Source of the DNA: Stutzerimonas stutzeri
GTDB lineage: Bacteria; Pseudomonadota; Gammaproteobacteria; Pseudomonadales; Pseudomonadaceae
Direction of reading: 5' to 3'
Assembly: GCF_015291885.1 (NCBI RefSeq)
Contig: NZ_CP036186.1
Span: forward strand, 2,686,001-2,750,000
DNA: 64,000 nt
Both the position numbers and the translations under genes were made by a program. The notes under the pieces are model-generated. The model was not told the origin of the DNA, searched no databases, and saw only the letters and a program-made list of their open reading frames with translations. Positions 1 to 9,573 of this stretch are shown piece after piece. Each line of letters begins with the position of its first letter. Position 1 is the stretch's first letter.

Positions 1-587
1 CGGCGATCATCGTTGGCTACGCCATCCCGGCGTTCCTCTTCGCCATCCTGCTGATCGTGCTGTTCGCCGGCGGCAGTTACTGGAACTGGTTTCCGCTACG
101 CGGGCTGACCTCGGCCAACTTCGAAGACCTGACCCTGGGCGGCAAGATCATCGATTATTTCTGGCACCTTGCCCTGCCCGTCACCGCGCTGGTGATCGGC
201 AACTTCGCGACGCTTACGCTGCTGACCAAGAACAGCTTCCTCGACGAGATCAACAAGCAGTACGTGATCACGGCACGCGCAAAGGGCTTGAGTAAGAATC
301 GCGTGCTCTACGGCCACGTATTCCGCAATGCCATGCTGATCATCATCGCCGGCTTTCCGGCTGCCTTCATCGGTATGTTCTTCACCGGCTCACTGCTGAT
401 CGAGGTGATCTTCTCCCTAGACGGCCTTGGTCTACTGAGCTTCGAGGCAGCAATCAACCGTGACTATCCGGTAGTGTTCGGCACCCTCTTTCTCTTCACC
501 CTGCTCGGGCTGGTGGTGAAGCTGATCGGCGACCTGACCTATACCCTGGTCGACCCGCGTATCGATTTCGAAAGCAGGGAGGCCTGA
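1..587 (+). CDS. yejB: YejB-type ABC transporter permease (5' end outside window)
   Basis: Inner-membrane permease of the YejABEF oligopeptide/microcin C importer. The reading frame is open from base 3 to the stop at 585-587, so the N-terminus lies upstream of the window. The visible part has several hydrophobic helices and the binding-protein-dependent permease EAA-type loop ([20 protein letters not shown]), which contacts the ATPase. It is followed after one base by yejE and then yejF, the standard yej operon order; yejA would be expected just outside. The internal GTG at 57 is not the true start. The family call is secure from sequence and context; substrate specificity is inferred. Confidence 0.93.
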   Translation, partial: AIIVGYAIPAFLFAILLIVLFAGGSYWNWFPLRGLTSANFEDLTLGGKIIDYFWHLALPVTALVIGNFATLTLLTKNSFLDEINKQYVITARAKGLSKNRVLYGHVFRNAMLIIIAGFPAAFIGMFFTGSLLIEVIFSLDGLGLLSFEAAINRDYPVVFGTLFLFTLLGLVVKLIGDLTYTLVDPRIDFESREA

Positions 588-588
588 G

Positions 589-1608
589 ATGCAGTTGTCT
601 CCCCTCAATCAGCGCCGGCTTGCACTGTTCAAAGCACACAAGCGTGGCTGGTGGTCGCTATGGATCTTTCTTGCCCTGTTCGGGCTCAGCCTCGGCGCGG
701 AAATCATTGCCAATGACAAGCCTATCGTCGTGCGTTATGACGGCGAATGGTTCTTCCCGGTGTTCAAGCGTTATCCAGAAACGGCATTCGGCGGCGAATT
801 CCCGTTGCAGGCCAACTACAAGAGCCCGTACATCCAGGAGTTGATCGCTGAGAAGGACGGCTGGATGGTCTGGCCGGTGATTCCCTTCAACTATTCGAGC
901 ATCAACTACGAGCTGCAGGTGCCCGCGCCGGCCCCGCCCTCGCTGGAGAACTGGCTCGGCACGGACGACCAGGGGCGCGACGTACTGGCACGAGTCATTT
1001 ACGGCTTTCGTATCTCGGTCCTGTTCGCCCTCACCCTGACGCTGATCAGCTCGGTGATCGGCGTCATTGCCGGCGCCCTGCAGGGTTTCTATGGCGGCTG
1101 GGTCGATTTGGTCGGGCAGCGCTTCATGGAAATCTGGTCGGGCCTGCCGGTGCTCTATCTGCTGATCATTCTCGCAAGCTTCGTGCAGCCCAATTTCTGG
1201 TGGCTGCTGGGCATCATGCTGCTGTTCTCTTGGATGAGTCTGGTAGACGTGGTGCGTGCGGAATTCCTCCGCGGCCGCAACCTTGAGTACGTGCGAGCCG
1301 CGCGCGCCCTCGGCATGCAGAACGGCGCGATCATGTTCCGTCATATCCTGCCCAACGCCATGGTTTCCACCATGACCTTCATGCCGTTCATTCTCACCGG
1401 CGCCATCGGCACCCTCACCGCGCTGGACTTTCTCGGTTTCGGCCTGCCGGCCGGTTCGCCGTCGCTCGGTGAACTGGTCGCCCAGGGCAAGGCCAACCTG
1501 CAGGCGCCCTGGCTGGGCATCAGTGCCTTCATGGTGCTGGCGGTGATGCTGACCTTGCTGGTGTTTATCGGGGAGGCGGCGCGCGATGCCTTCGACCCAA
1601 GGAAATAA
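589..1608 (+). CDS. yejE: YejE-type ABC transporter permease
   Basis: Second permease of the Yej peptide/microcin C importer, 339 aa. An N-terminal membrane segment is followed by a long periplasmic stretch (roughly residues 40-125) typical of YejE, then about five membrane helices. The EAA loop is visible near residue 224 (EYVRAARALGMQNGAIMFRH). The ATG lies one base after the yejB stop with a purine-rich GAGG upstream, so translation is probably coupled. It should pair with YejB as the membrane channel and with YejF as the ATPase. Confidence 0.95.
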   Translation: MQLSPLNQRRLALFKAHKRGWWSLWIFLALFGLSLGAEIIANDKPIVVRYDGEWFFPVFKRYPETAFGGEFPLQANYKSPYIQELIAEKDGWMVWPVIPFNYSSINYELQVPAPAPPSLENWLGTDDQGRDVLARVIYGFRISVLFALTLTLISSVIGVIAGALQGFYGGWVDLVGQRFMEIWSGLPVLYLLIILASFVQPNFWWLLGIMLLFSWMSLVDVVRAEFLRGRNLEYVRAARALGMQNGAIMFRHILPNAMVSTMTFMPFILTGAIGTLTALDFLGFGLPAGSPSLGELVAQGKANLQAPWLGISAFMVLAVMLTLLVFIGEAARDAFDPRK

Positions 1609-1609
1609 C

Positions 1610-3271
1610 ATGCCCGAACAACCGATAGCCGAGAATCTGGTCGAGGTCCGCGATCTGGCCGTCGAGTTCGTCACCGGTGAGCAAATCCAGCGTGTCGTCG
1701 AAGGCGTCACCTTCGACATCCGCAAGGGAGAAACCCTGGCCCTTGTCGGCGAGAGCGGCTCAGGCAAGTCGGTAACCGCGCATTCCATCCTGCGGCTGCT
1801 ACCCTACCCCCTCGCCCGCCATCCGCAAGGGCAGATCCTTTTCCACGGGCAAGACCTGCTCAAGGCCGACGAAAAGGACATGCGCAAAATTCGTGGTAAT
1901 CGCATTGCCATGGTGTTCCAGGAACCAATGACCTCGCTCAACCCGCTGCATACCGTGGGCAAGCAGATCAACGAGGTGCTGGAGATTCACAAAGGTTTGC
2001 GCGGCAAGGCCGCCAGCGCCCGGACGTTGGAACTGCTCGAGCTGGTCGGTATCCCCGAACCGCACAAACGCATCCGCGCCTACCCGCACGAGCTGTCGGG
2101 CGGACAGCGGCAACGGGTGGTCATCGCCATGGCGCTGGCCAACGAACCGGAGCTGCTGATCGCCGACGAACCGACCACGGCCCTCGACGTCACCGTGCAG
2201 CTGAAAATCCTCGAGCTGCTCAAGGAATTGCAGGCCCGCCTGGGCATGGCGCTGCTACTGATCAGCCACGATCTCAACCTGGTTCGGCGCATTGCCCATC
2301 GCGTATGTGTCATGCAGCGCGGTCGCGTCGTCGAACAGGCGTTGTGTGAAGATCTGTTCCGCGCTCCTCAGCATCCGTACACCCAGGAACTGCTGGCGGC
2401 CGAGCCCAGTGGCGGTCCAGTTACGGTCGAAGAGGCAGCGCCGCTGCTTGAGGTCGACGACCTGCGCGTGTGGTTCCCGATCAAGAAAGGGCTGCTGCGA
2501 CGCACTGTCGACCACATCAAGGCGGTGGACGGTGTGAACTTCAGCCTGCCCAAGGGGCAGACGCTGGGTATCGTCGGCGAGAGCGGCTCCGGCAAGTCCA
2601 CGCTGGGATTGGCTATTCTTCGATTGTTGGGTAGTCGGGGCGAGATCCGCTTCCAGGGCCAGCAACTGCAAAGCATGTCGCAGCGCCAGGTACGGCCGTT
2701 GCGGCGGCAGATGCAGGTGGTCTTTCAGGACCCCTTCGGTAGCCTGAGCCCACGTATGTCGGTCGGGCAGATCATTGGCGAAGGGTTGCACATCCACCGG
2801 ATGGGCAATGCCAAGGAGCAGGAACAGGCAATCATTGACGCGCTCGTGGAGGTTGGCCTCGATCCGGAAACCCGGCATCGCTACCCCCATGAGTTTTCCG
2901 GCGGGCAACGGCAACGTATTGCCATTGCCCGGGCTCTGGTTTTGAAGCCGGCGCTGATACTGCTCGACGAGCCGACCTCGGCGCTCGATCGCACGGTACA
3001 ACGCCAGGTGGTGGAGCTTCTGCGCTCGTTGCAGGCCAAATACAACCTGACCTACCTGTTCATCAGCCATGACCTGGCGGTGGTCAGGGCGCTCAGCCAC
3101 CAGATGATGGTGGTCAAGCAGGGGCAGGTAGTGGAACAGGGTGCGGCCGCGGACGTTTTTGCGGCACCGCAACATCCATATACACAGCAGCTGCTGGAAT
3201 CCGCCTTCATGGCACCCAGCTCTGCCGAACAACCAGAAGAGGGACAAGCACATGGGTTTTCTCACCGGTAA
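1610..3271 (+). CDS. yejF: YejF-type ABC transporter ATP-binding protein (two fused ATPase domains)
   Basis: Cytoplasmic ATPase of the Yej importer, 553 aa, with two tandem ABC domains in one chain. Each half has a Walker A GESGSGKS; the signatures are LSGGQ (first) and FSGGQ (second), and the Walker B regions are LLIADEP and LILLDEP. Oligopeptide-type C-terminal extensions ([16 protein letters not shown]) follow both. The start at 1610 is preferred over an in-frame upstream codon because AAGGA sits just before it and it follows the yejE stop directly. The last 20 bases overlap the start of fabI in another frame. Confidence 0.95.
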   Translation: MPEQPIAENLVEVRDLAVEFVTGEQIQRVVEGVTFDIRKGETLALVGESGSGKSVTAHSILRLLPYPLARHPQGQILFHGQDLLKADEKDMRKIRGNRIAMVFQEPMTSLNPLHTVGKQINEVLEIHKGLRGKAASARTLELLELVGIPEPHKRIRAYPHELSGGQRQRVVIAMALANEPELLIADEPTTALDVTVQLKILELLKELQARLGMALLLISHDLNLVRRIAHRVCVMQRGRVVEQALCEDLFRAPQHPYTQELLAAEPSGGPVTVEEAAPLLEVDDLRVWFPIKKGLLRRTVDHIKAVDGVNFSLPKGQTLGIVGESGSGKSTLGLAILRLLGSRGEIRFQGQQLQSMSQRQVRPLRRQMQVVFQDPFGSLSPRMSVGQIIGEGLHIHRMGNAKEQEQAIIDALVEVGLDPETRHRYPHEFSGGQRQRIAIARALVLKPALILLDEPTSALDRTVQRQVVELLRSLQAKYNLTYLFISHDLAVVRALSHQMMVVKQGQVVEQGAAADVFAAPQHPYTQQLLESAFMAPSSAEQPEEGQAHGFSHR

Positions 3272-4046
3272 GCGCGTACTGATCGTCGGCGTTGCCAGCA
3301 AACTGTCGATTGCCTCGGGCATCGCCGCCGCCATGCATCGCGAAGGTGCAGAACTGGCTTTCACCTACCAGGGCGACAAGCTCAAGGGTCGCGTCGAGGA
3401 ATTCGCTTCCGGTTGGGGCTCGAGCCCTGAGCTGTGCTTCCCCTGCGATGTTGCAAACGATGAAGAGATCGCCCGCGTATTCGAAGAACTGAGCAAGAAG
3501 TGGGACGGCCTGGATTGCATCGTGCACTCGGTCGGCTTCGCTCCCGGCGACCAACTCAATGGCGACTTCACCGAAGTCACCACCCGTGAAGGCTTCAAGA
3601 TCGCTCACGACATCAGCGCTTACAGCTTCGTCGCTCTGGCCAAGGCCGGTCGCGAAATGATGAAAGGCCGCAATGGCAGCCTGCTGACCCTGTCCTATCT
3701 GGGCGCCGAGCGCACCATGCCGAACTACAACGTGATGGGCATGGCCAAGGCCAGCCTGGAAGCTGGCGTTCGTTACCTGGCCGGTAGCCTCGGCCCGGAA
3801 GGCACTCGCGTAAACTGCATCTCCGCCGGCCCGATCCGCACCCTGGCCGCCTCCGGCATTGCCAGCTTCCGCAAGATGCTCGCTGCCAACGAGAAGCAGA
3901 CGCCCATGCGCCGCAACGTCACCATCGACGAAGTCGGCAATGCCGGTGCGTTCCTCTGCTCGGATCTCGCCTCGGGCATCAGCGGCGAAATCCTCTACGT
4001 CGACGGCGGCTTCAACACCACCGCGATGGGCTCGCTGGAAGACTGA
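3252..4046 (+). CDS. fabI: Enoyl-[acyl-carrier-protein] reductase FabI
   Basis: NADH-dependent enoyl-ACP reductase, the last step of each fatty-acid elongation cycle, 264 aa, cytoplasmic. Diagnostic FabI features are the [10 protein letters not shown] nucleotide-binding loop in place of the classical SDR glycine motif, and the catalytic set Y149, Y159 and K166 (Y-x6-[10 protein letters not shown]), which is offset by three from E. coli Y146/Y156/K163. The ATG at 3252 follows an AAGAGGGAC ribosome site located inside yejF, so the two genes overlap by 20 bp and fabI is probably at least partly coupled to the transporter operon. A strong hairpin follows the gene. Confidence 0.97.
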   Translation: MGFLTGKRVLIVGVASKLSIASGIAAAMHREGAELAFTYQGDKLKGRVEEFASGWGSSPELCFPCDVANDEEIARVFEELSKKWDGLDCIVHSVGFAPGDQLNGDFTEVTTREGFKIAHDISAYSFVALAKAGREMMKGRNGSLLTLSYLGAERTMPNYNVMGMAKASLEAGVRYLAGSLGPEGTRVNCISAGPIRTLAASGIASFRKMLAANEKQTPMRRNVTIDEVGNAGAFLCSDLASGISGEILYVDGGFNTTAMGSLED

Positions 4047-4071
4047 TCCCGCGCCCGTCTATGTAAAGCAC

Positions 4072-4097
4072 CGAACCCCGCCTACTGGCGGGGTTCG
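4072..4097 (+). terminator. Rho-independent-type terminator after fabI
   Basis: A perfect 11-bp stem (CGAACCCCGCC / GGCGGGGTTCG) around a TACT tetraloop, followed by TGTTTCT. It separates fabI from the convergent SDR gene. Confidence 0.8.
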
Positions 4098-4115
4098 TGT
4101 TTCTGCAAAGCAGCC

Positions 4116-4880
4116 TCAGCCGGCTGTCACCGTCATGCCGCCATCGGCCATGACCACCGACCCCACCATGAAGCTAGCCCGTTCCGACGCCAGGAAAGCG
4201 ACGATCTCGGCGATCTCCTCCGGTTGCGCCGCGCGCCCGATGGGCGCGGCTTGCCCATGCTGCGCGAGAAAGCCTGGGCCGTCCTCGACCACGTCGTTGA
4301 GGATGTTGGTCACAACATCGCCTACGCCGATGGCGTTGACCCGGATGCCGTGTTCGATCACCTCCAGCGCCAACGTGCGAGTCAGCTGCGCCAGCGCGCC
4401 CTTGGAGGCCGTATAGGCGGCAATGGTCGGAAAGGCGAAGTATGACGCGTAGGAAGCAATATTGACGATCGCCCCCGAGCGGTTGGGCATCATCGCCTTG
4501 ACCGCTTCGCGGCAATGCAGGAAGGCCGCCGTGGCGTTTACGGCCTGAATGCGCTCCCAGTCCTCGCGGGTCATGTCCACCACCAGCTTGTTGATGATGA
4601 TGCCGGCGTTGTTGACCAGAATATCCAGCCGGCCGAAATGCTCGATGGCCAGGCCCACCGCGCGTTCTGCTGCGCCATCTTCGGTGATGTCGGCCTGCAG
4701 CGGCACCAGCCCCGGCCGGGCGAGCGCCTCGACCGCCGGGTCGATGTCCTCGGCGATGACCTTGGCACCTCGCTCGTGCAGCAGCAAGGCGATAGCCTTG
4801 CCGATGCCACTGGCGGCACCGGTGACCAGCGCGACCTTGCCTGCAACTTCCTCTATAACGCTGTGCTTCGAATTGCTCAT
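4116..4880 (-). CDS. SDR-family NAD(P)-dependent oxidoreductase
   Basis: Classical short-chain dehydrogenase/reductase, 254 aa. It has the nucleotide motif TGAASGIG near the N-terminus, NNAG (VNNAGII), and the catalytic YTASKGA (Y-x3-K) with the upstream serine in IASYASY. The C-terminus DGGMTVTAG is typical of the FabG/glucose-dehydrogenase-like group. The start at 4880 was chosen over an upstream in-frame codon because GGAGG (4889-4893 on this strand) is correctly spaced. Substrate is unknown. It is divergent from the AraC-type regulator at 5209, which makes that regulator the obvious candidate controller; this is inference. Confidence 0.88.
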   Translation of the reverse strand: MSNSKHSVIEEVAGKVALVTGAASGIGKAIALLLHERGAKVIAEDIDPAVEALARPGLVPLQADITEDGAAERAVGLAIEHFGRLDILVNNAGIIINKLVVDMTREDWERIQAVNATAAFLHCREAVKAMMPNRSGAIVNIASYASYFAFPTIAAYTASKGALAQLTRTLALEVIEHGIRVNAIGVGDVVTNILNDVVEDGPGFLAQHGQAAPIGRAAQPEEIAEIVAFLASERASFMVGSVVMADGGMTVTAG

Positions 4881-5208
4881 GCTGATTTCCTCCGGTATGG
4901 ATTGCGCCATGGGCGCCTTGGTTATCGACAGGTTCAGTCTTGCTCATCGTGGCGCCCCCGGCTTTCGCGGGCTTGCGCTGGCTGTCGGAGTCTTGCGCGC
5001 AGCAGTGAGGCATGCAGGCACCTGCAGGGTAGGCTTCAGCCCACCAAAGACGCACGGCTGGGCGGCGGGCTGAAGCCCACCCTACGGCTCGCGCGTCCAT
5101 TCGCCAGCGTAGGGATGATCCGTAAATACCCTTGAAGCGGCAGCATCAGACAATCACTGCGCTAGGCTATCGACGCCAGCCGCTTGCGGTTTTGTCCTGG
5201 AGTCCCTC
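4881..5208. other. Intergenic region between divergent SDR and AraC genes
   Basis: About 330 bp with no supported gene. It must hold the promoters of both flanking genes. The only clear structure is the inverted REP-like pair at 5024-5085. Confidence 0.6.
5024..5085. repeat. Inverted pair of REP-like palindromes
   Basis: Two copies of a GTAGGGTGGGCTTCAGCC-type element lie head to head at about 5024-5045 and 5064-5085. The reverse complement of the second matches the first in 19 of 22 positions, and each carries its own small palindrome (GGGCTGAAGCCC-like). This arrangement is typical of Pseudomonas REP doublets. No other copy was noticed in the window. Confidence 0.75.
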
Positions 5209-6138
5209 GTGCCTCGGCCACCCGATACCCCGCCCCCGTCAGATGCCCGCCGCGCCCCGGCCCAGACGATGAGTCATTACCTGCCTGGTGAAACGCGGGC
5301 GACGGTTTTGCAGCTGCCCATGCAGGACGTGGTGGTTCAGCTCTTCAGCCATCGCACGATCATCGAGCCGATACGGGTGCCGGCGGTGGTTGAGCCGCTG
5401 CTGGTGCTGGTACTGGCCGGTGCAGCACGAGTAGAGGAACGTACGCCGGGCGGCCAATGGAGTGCGGCAACCGTCAGGGCCGGCGATTTCTTCCTGACCG
5501 ATACCCACGAGCCTTACGAGATGCGCTGGCAGACGCTGGAGGGTGAGCGCTTCGAGGTGATGCACCTGTATCTCGGCCTGCCGCTCATCGACCAGGCAGG
5601 ACGGGAGCTGCTCGGGCCGCAGAGCGCTGCAGTTGCCTTGCTGGATGTCTCCGGCGCCCGCGATGAAACGGTTCGCTGGCTGATGGAAAAGCTGCATAAC
5701 GAGCTGATCGACCAGCGTCAACCCAGCCTGCTCTGCATTCGCAGCCTGGCTCAGGCACTGGCCGTGCATCTGGTGCGCCACTATCGGGCTCAGCAAGACG
5801 CCGTCCGGCGCAGCAATGCCTTGCCGGCCTACAAGCTGCGCCGGGTGATCGAGGCAATGGATGCACAGCTGGCCGACGATTTCAGTCTCGCTCAGTTGGC
5901 ACGAACCGCCGAGCTGAGCGAATACCACTTCAGCCGAATGTTCAAACGTGCCACCGGGCTCTCGCCGTCGCAGTACTTCATCGGCCTGCGCATGGCGCGG
6001 GCACGTCGGCTGCTGATCGAGACGCAGCGCAGCGTCATCGACATCGGACTGGAGGTGGGCTATTCGAGCCCGAGCCACTTCTCCCAGGTATTCCGCCGCG
6101 AAGTGGGCGTTACGCCCAGCGCCTATCGCCACGCATGA
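5209..6138 (+). CDS. AraC-family transcriptional regulator with N-terminal cupin-like domain
   Basis: Predicted DNA-binding regulator, 309 aa. Residues about 40-180 form an AraC-type ligand/cupin domain; residues about 205-305 carry the two helix-turn-helix motifs (SLAQLARTAELSEYHFSRMF and the VGYSSPSHFSQVFRREVG region). The GTG at 5209 has GGAG seven bases upstream; an ATG at 5269 lacks a ribosome site, so the longer form is preferred, though the first 20 residues are Pro-rich and could be non-coding. It is divergent from the SDR gene at 4116-4880, its likeliest target. The inducer is unknown. Confidence 0.87.
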   Translation: MPRPPDTPPPSDARRAPAQTMSHYLPGETRATVLQLPMQDVVVQLFSHRTIIEPIRVPAVVEPLLVLVLAGAARVEERTPGGQWSAATVRAGDFFLTDTHEPYEMRWQTLEGERFEVMHLYLGLPLIDQAGRELLGPQSAAVALLDVSGARDETVRWLMEKLHNELIDQRQPSLLCIRSLAQALAVHLVRHYRAQQDAVRRSNALPAYKLRRVIEAMDAQLADDFSLAQLARTAELSEYHFSRMFKRATGLSPSQYFIGLRMARARRLLIETQRSVIDIGLEVGYSSPSHFSQVFRREVGVTPSAYRHA

Positions 6139-6168
6139 ACAGCCTTTGCCTGGGCGCCAGAACGACAA

Positions 6169-6193
6169 AACCCCGGCCATGATGACCGGGGTT
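6169..6193. terminator. Bidirectional terminator between AraC gene and pedH
   Basis: An 8-bp stem AACCCCGG / CCGGGGTT with a 9-nt loop. Read on the minus strand it is followed by TTTT, so it mainly serves pedH; on the plus strand it also ends the AraC gene. Confidence 0.75.
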
Positions 6194-6241
6194 CAGTTTG
6201 CAGAAACCCGACGCTCGCCGGGTTTCCGCCACGCAGACTGA

Positions 6242-8017
6242 TCAGCGCTTGGCGACCTGATCCTTCGGCAGCTTGAAGGTCCAGAGCATGCCGCCCTGGT
6301 TGAATTCCTTCACCCGCTTGGCGACTTCACCGCCCCACAGCGGTACCGCACCACCCCAGCCGGACAGAACGGAGACGTACTGCTCGCCGTCCATTTCCCA
6401 GGTAACCGGAGAACCGATCACGCCCGAGCCGGTGTTGAACTCATAGACTTTCTTGCCGGTCTTGGCGTCGAAAGCCATTAGGTAGCCCTCGGGGTTGCCG
6501 GTGAACACCAGGTTGCCCTTGGTGGCCAACACACCGCCCCACAGCGGAGCGTAGTTGTTGTAGCGCCACACTTCCTTGCCGGTTTTCGGATCGATGGCGC
6601 GCAGCACACCGATGAAGTCGTCGTTGAGCGGCTTGATGGTGAAACCCGCCCCCAGGTAGGCAGCCCCCTTCTTGTAGGCGACACCTTCGTTCCAGATATC
6701 CATGCCCCACTCGTTGGACGGCACGTAGAACAGACCGGTGTCCTGGCTGTAGGCCATTGGCATCCAGTTCTTGCCGCCCAGGAAGGACGGTGCGACGAAC
6801 ACGGACTTGCCCTTGTCCGCATCACCGGGGTTACCCGGGCGGTGGGTTTCGTCGAAGACTGGGCGGCCGTTTGCATCCAGCCCCTTGGCCCAGGTGATCT
6901 TGTCCACGAACAGGAAGCCGCGGATGTACTTGCCGTTGGTGCGATCCAATACGTAGAAGAAGCCGTTGCGGTCCGCAGTACCTGCTGCCTTGATGGTTTT
7001 GCCACCCTCCTGATAGTCGAAGGAGATCAGCTCGTTCACGCCGTCGAAGTCCCAGCCGTCATGCGGAGTGGACTGGAAATGCCACTTGATCGAGCCGTCG
7101 TTCGGGTCCAGTGCCAGTCGCGAAGATGAGTACAGATTGTCGCCAGGGCGCAGGTGCGAGTTCCACGGCGCCGGGTTACCAGTGCCGAACAGCAGCGAAT
7201 CGGTATCCGGATCGTAATAACCGCCCAGCCAGGGCGCGGCGCCACCGGTCTTCCAGAGATCACCCGGCCAGGTCTTGCCGGCTTCGCCGCCGGAGATGCC
7301 GCTCTCGACCTTCTTGCCGTCCTTCCAGACGTAGCCCATGTGCCCTTCCACGGTCGGACGGGTCCACAGCAGATCGCCGTTCTTCGGGTTGTACGCCTCG
7401 ACCTTGCCGACCACGCCGAACTCACCACCGGATACTCCGGTGATGAGCTTGCCGTTGACCACCAGCGGTGCAGAGGTCAGCGAGTAGCCAGCCTTGTAAT
7501 CGGCAACCGTCTTCTTCCAGACAACCTTGCCGGTGTCCTTGTTGAGGGCGACCAGCTTGGCATCCAGAGTGCCGAAAATAACCAGATCGTCATACAGCGC
7601 GACGCCGCGGTTGATCACGTCACAGCACGGCATGATGCCGTCCGGCAGGCGCGCGTCGTATTGCCACAGCTCCTTGCCCGTGCGGGCGTCCACCGCGTAG
7701 ACCCGCGAATAGGAGCCGGTGATGTACATCACGCCGTCCTTGATCAGCGGTTGTGCTTCCTGGCCGCGCTGTTTTTCACCACCAAGAGAGAAGCCCCAAA
7801 CCGGTCGCAACTGATTGATGTTATTGGTGTTCAACGTATCCAGGGTGCTGTAGCGCTGGCCCTGCAAGCCCAGTCCGTTGGTGACGATCTGATGGGTGGA
7901 CTTGGCGTCGTCGAGGATTTCCTGGTCGGTTACGGCCCAGGCGTGCAGGCTGGACATCGCCACCGCGGCGCATAGCGCCGTCAAGGCGAAGGGCTTGCGA
8001 AGACCGGTGTGCTTCAT
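6242..8017 (-). CDS. pedH: PQQ-dependent alcohol dehydrogenase, predicted lanthanide-dependent (PedH-type)
   Basis: Periplasmic quinoprotein alcohol dehydrogenase, 591 aa, oxidising primary alcohols and aldehydes and passing electrons to a c-type cytochrome. A signal peptide covers about residues 1-28 ([16 protein letters not shown]). The eight-bladed propeller shows the adjacent disulfide C131-C132, metal ligands E199 and N281, and catalytic D323 in GWDFDGVNE. The additional aspartate two residues later (D325) is the established marker of lanthanide-using XoxF/PedH enzymes, so a rare-earth cofactor is predicted. The start at 8017 is chosen because a signal peptide and an AGAGG site fit; a longer in-frame extension has neither. 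The GGGAA-N3-TTCCC palindrome lies 33-45 bp upstream. Confidence 0.93.
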   Translation of the reverse strand: MKHTGLRKPFALTALCAAVAMSSLHAWAVTDQEILDDAKSTHQIVTNGLGLQGQRYSTLDTLNTNNINQLRPVWGFSLGGEKQRGQEAQPLIKDGVMYITGSYSRVYAVDARTGKELWQYDARLPDGIMPCCDVINRGVALYDDLVIFGTLDAKLVALNKDTGKVVWKKTVADYKAGYSLTSAPLVVNGKLITGVSGGEFGVVGKVEAYNPKNGDLLWTRPTVEGHMGYVWKDGKKVESGISGGEAGKTWPGDLWKTGGAAPWLGGYYDPDTDSLLFGTGNPAPWNSHLRPGDNLYSSSRLALDPNDGSIKWHFQSTPHDGWDFDGVNELISFDYQEGGKTIKAAGTADRNGFFYVLDRTNGKYIRGFLFVDKITWAKGLDANGRPVFDETHRPGNPGDADKGKSVFVAPSFLGGKNWMPMAYSQDTGLFYVPSNEWGMDIWNEGVAYKKGAAYLGAGFTIKPLNDDFIGVLRAIDPKTGKEVWRYNNYAPLWGGVLATKGNLVFTGNPEGYLMAFDAKTGKKVYEFNTGSGVIGSPVTWEMDGEQYVSVLSGWGGAVPLWGGEVAKRVKEFNQGGMLWTFKLPKDQVAKR

Positions 8018-8049
8018 TGCGGCTACCTCTGCGGGTTCATTGTTATGCC

Positions 8050-8062
8050 GGGAAATTTTCCC
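8050..8062. promoter_or_regulatory. GGGAA-ATT-TTCCC palindrome upstream of pedH
   Basis: Perfect inverted repeat within a longer CCGGG..CCCGG palindrome (8048-8064), 33-45 bp before the pedH ATG. The same arrangement recurs twice upstream of pedE. The position suggests an operator overlapping the pedH promoter or leader; the regulator is inferred to be the PedR2-like protein. Confidence 0.55.
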
Positions 8063-8127
8063 GGTCTGTTGTTGATTCTTGGTTTGCACCGCCTCGCCAA
8101 CAATTGCCCGCAGTACCGATTTCCCTA

Positions 8128-8139
8128 CTCCCTTGGTAG
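8128..8139. promoter_or_regulatory. CTACCTTGGTAG-like site between pedH and binding-protein gene
   Basis: CTCCCTTGGTAG matches the island consensus CTACC-TT-GGTAG in 11 of 12 positions. It lies 157 bp before the binding-protein ATG at 8296 and 111 bp before pedH, so it could serve either. Confidence 0.5.
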
Positions 8140-8295
8140 CAATACTCCCCCGCAAGCACCGCAAACCCTGCTTTTGCTGCTCGCTAACGATCGCTAGTGG
8201 CACCGAAGTCGCAGCCATCCAGCCGGAAAAGACTATTCCGCAAGCCCCGCTCAGCCCCTAAAACGGACGTCCCCTTGCTCAGAAGGATACGAGCC

Positions 8296-9534
8296 ATGCT
8301 GCGCCCTACCCTGGTCATCGCCCTCGCGCTGCTTACTTTCACGGCCGCCCACGCAGCCAAACCGATTCGCCTCGGCCTCAACTACCCCAGTACCGGCAAC
8401 TACAAGTCCGAAGGGCTGGAGCTAAGCCGTGGCGCCATGCTCGCCGTCGAACAGATCAACCAGGGGGGCGGTGTGCTGGGCCGGCCGCTGGAGTTGGTCA
8501 GCCTCAACTCGGCAGCCCGTGCGGAAAAAGCGCAGGCCAATGTCGAGCGATTCGCCAGCCAGGGCGCGGCGATGGTGTTCGGCGGCGCCAACAGCGAGGA
8601 AGCACTTTCAGCCGGCCAGCGTGCTCGCGAACTCGGGCTGCTTTACTTCCCTACGCTCGGCTACGCCAACGAGATCACCGGGCGTGACGGTCATCGTCAT
8701 CTGTTCCGTGAATCGAACAGCGCCTGGATGAGCGCACGCGTGCTCGGCGAGTACCTCAGCTGGCACATGCCCAACCGGCGCTATCACTACATCAGCCTCG
8801 ACGACGCGTGGGGGCGCAGTATGGAGCAGGCCTTGCGCGAAGCGACCAAGAGCCGCGACCGCGCACGCCACGGCTACTCGAAAATCGCCGAGCGCGGCGC
8901 ACGACGCGGTGACTACCAGGCCGCCCTGCAGAAAGCCGCCGCCAGCGAGGCGGATGTACTGGTGATCGTGCTGCTGGGCGAGGATCTGGTGCAGACCATG
9001 CGTCTGGCGCAAACCCTGGATCTGGGCAAGCGCATGCAAATCATCGTGCCCAATCTCACGCAGAGCATCGTCGAGCAGGCCGGTCCGATGGTGATGGAAC
9101 ATGTCATCGGCACCGAGGCCTGGACCTGGCGCGTACCCAAGCTGGTCGAAAGCGCCGCGGGCCAGGCCTTTGTCGATCGCTACATCGCGCAGCACCAGGC
9201 ATACCCCGGCAGCACGGCCGCCTCGGCGTACGGGATCGTTCAGCAATGGGCGGCTGCCGCGCAACGTGCCGGCAAACTGGACAGCGCAGCGGTGATCGCG
9301 GCGATGGAGAATCACCGCTATCGCCTATTGAAGGACGAGCAATACTGGCGCGACTTCGATCATCAGAACGTGCAGAGCATCTTCGCCGTACGTGTCAGAA
9401 GCCGCAGCGAAATCATGCAGGACCGATTCAAGCAGGACTATTTCACGATCATCCATCGCATGGATGGCGAAGAAGCGGCACCAAGCCTGGACGACTGGCA
9501 GCAGGAGCGTGGCGATCAGTTGCAACTGCAGTAA
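8296..9534 (+). CDS. Periplasmic ABC-type substrate-binding protein (urea/amide-like fold)
   Basis: Secreted type-I periplasmic binding protein, 412 aa, of the branched-chain amino acid/urea/short-chain amide group (KPIRLGLNYPSTGNYKSEG.. then GGVLGRPLELV). A signal peptide occupies about residues 1-20 (ending AAHA). The ATG at 8296 has GAAGGA eight bases upstream. No permease or ATPase of the LivHMGF type is adjacent, so it may act as a sensory or carrier protein. It is divergent from pedH and shares its regulatory region, which links it to alcohol oxidation by context only. The ligand is unknown. Confidence 0.85.
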   Translation: MLRPTLVIALALLTFTAAHAAKPIRLGLNYPSTGNYKSEGLELSRGAMLAVEQINQGGGVLGRPLELVSLNSAARAEKAQANVERFASQGAAMVFGGANSEEALSAGQRARELGLLYFPTLGYANEITGRDGHRHLFRESNSAWMSARVLGEYLSWHMPNRRYHYISLDDAWGRSMEQALREATKSRDRARHGYSKIAERGARRGDYQAALQKAAASEADVLVIVLLGEDLVQTMRLAQTLDLGKRMQIIVPNLTQSIVEQAGPMVMEHVIGTEAWTWRVPKLVESAAGQAFVDRYIAQHQAYPGSTAASAYGIVQQWAAAAQRAGKLDSAAVIAAMENHRYRLLKDEQYWRDFDHQNVQSIFAVRVRSRSEIMQDRFKQDYFTIIHRMDGEEAAPSLDDWQQERGDQLQLQ

Positions 9535-9573
9535 CGGCTGTCCACGGCAACCCGGCGCGCCTGAAGCGCGCCT

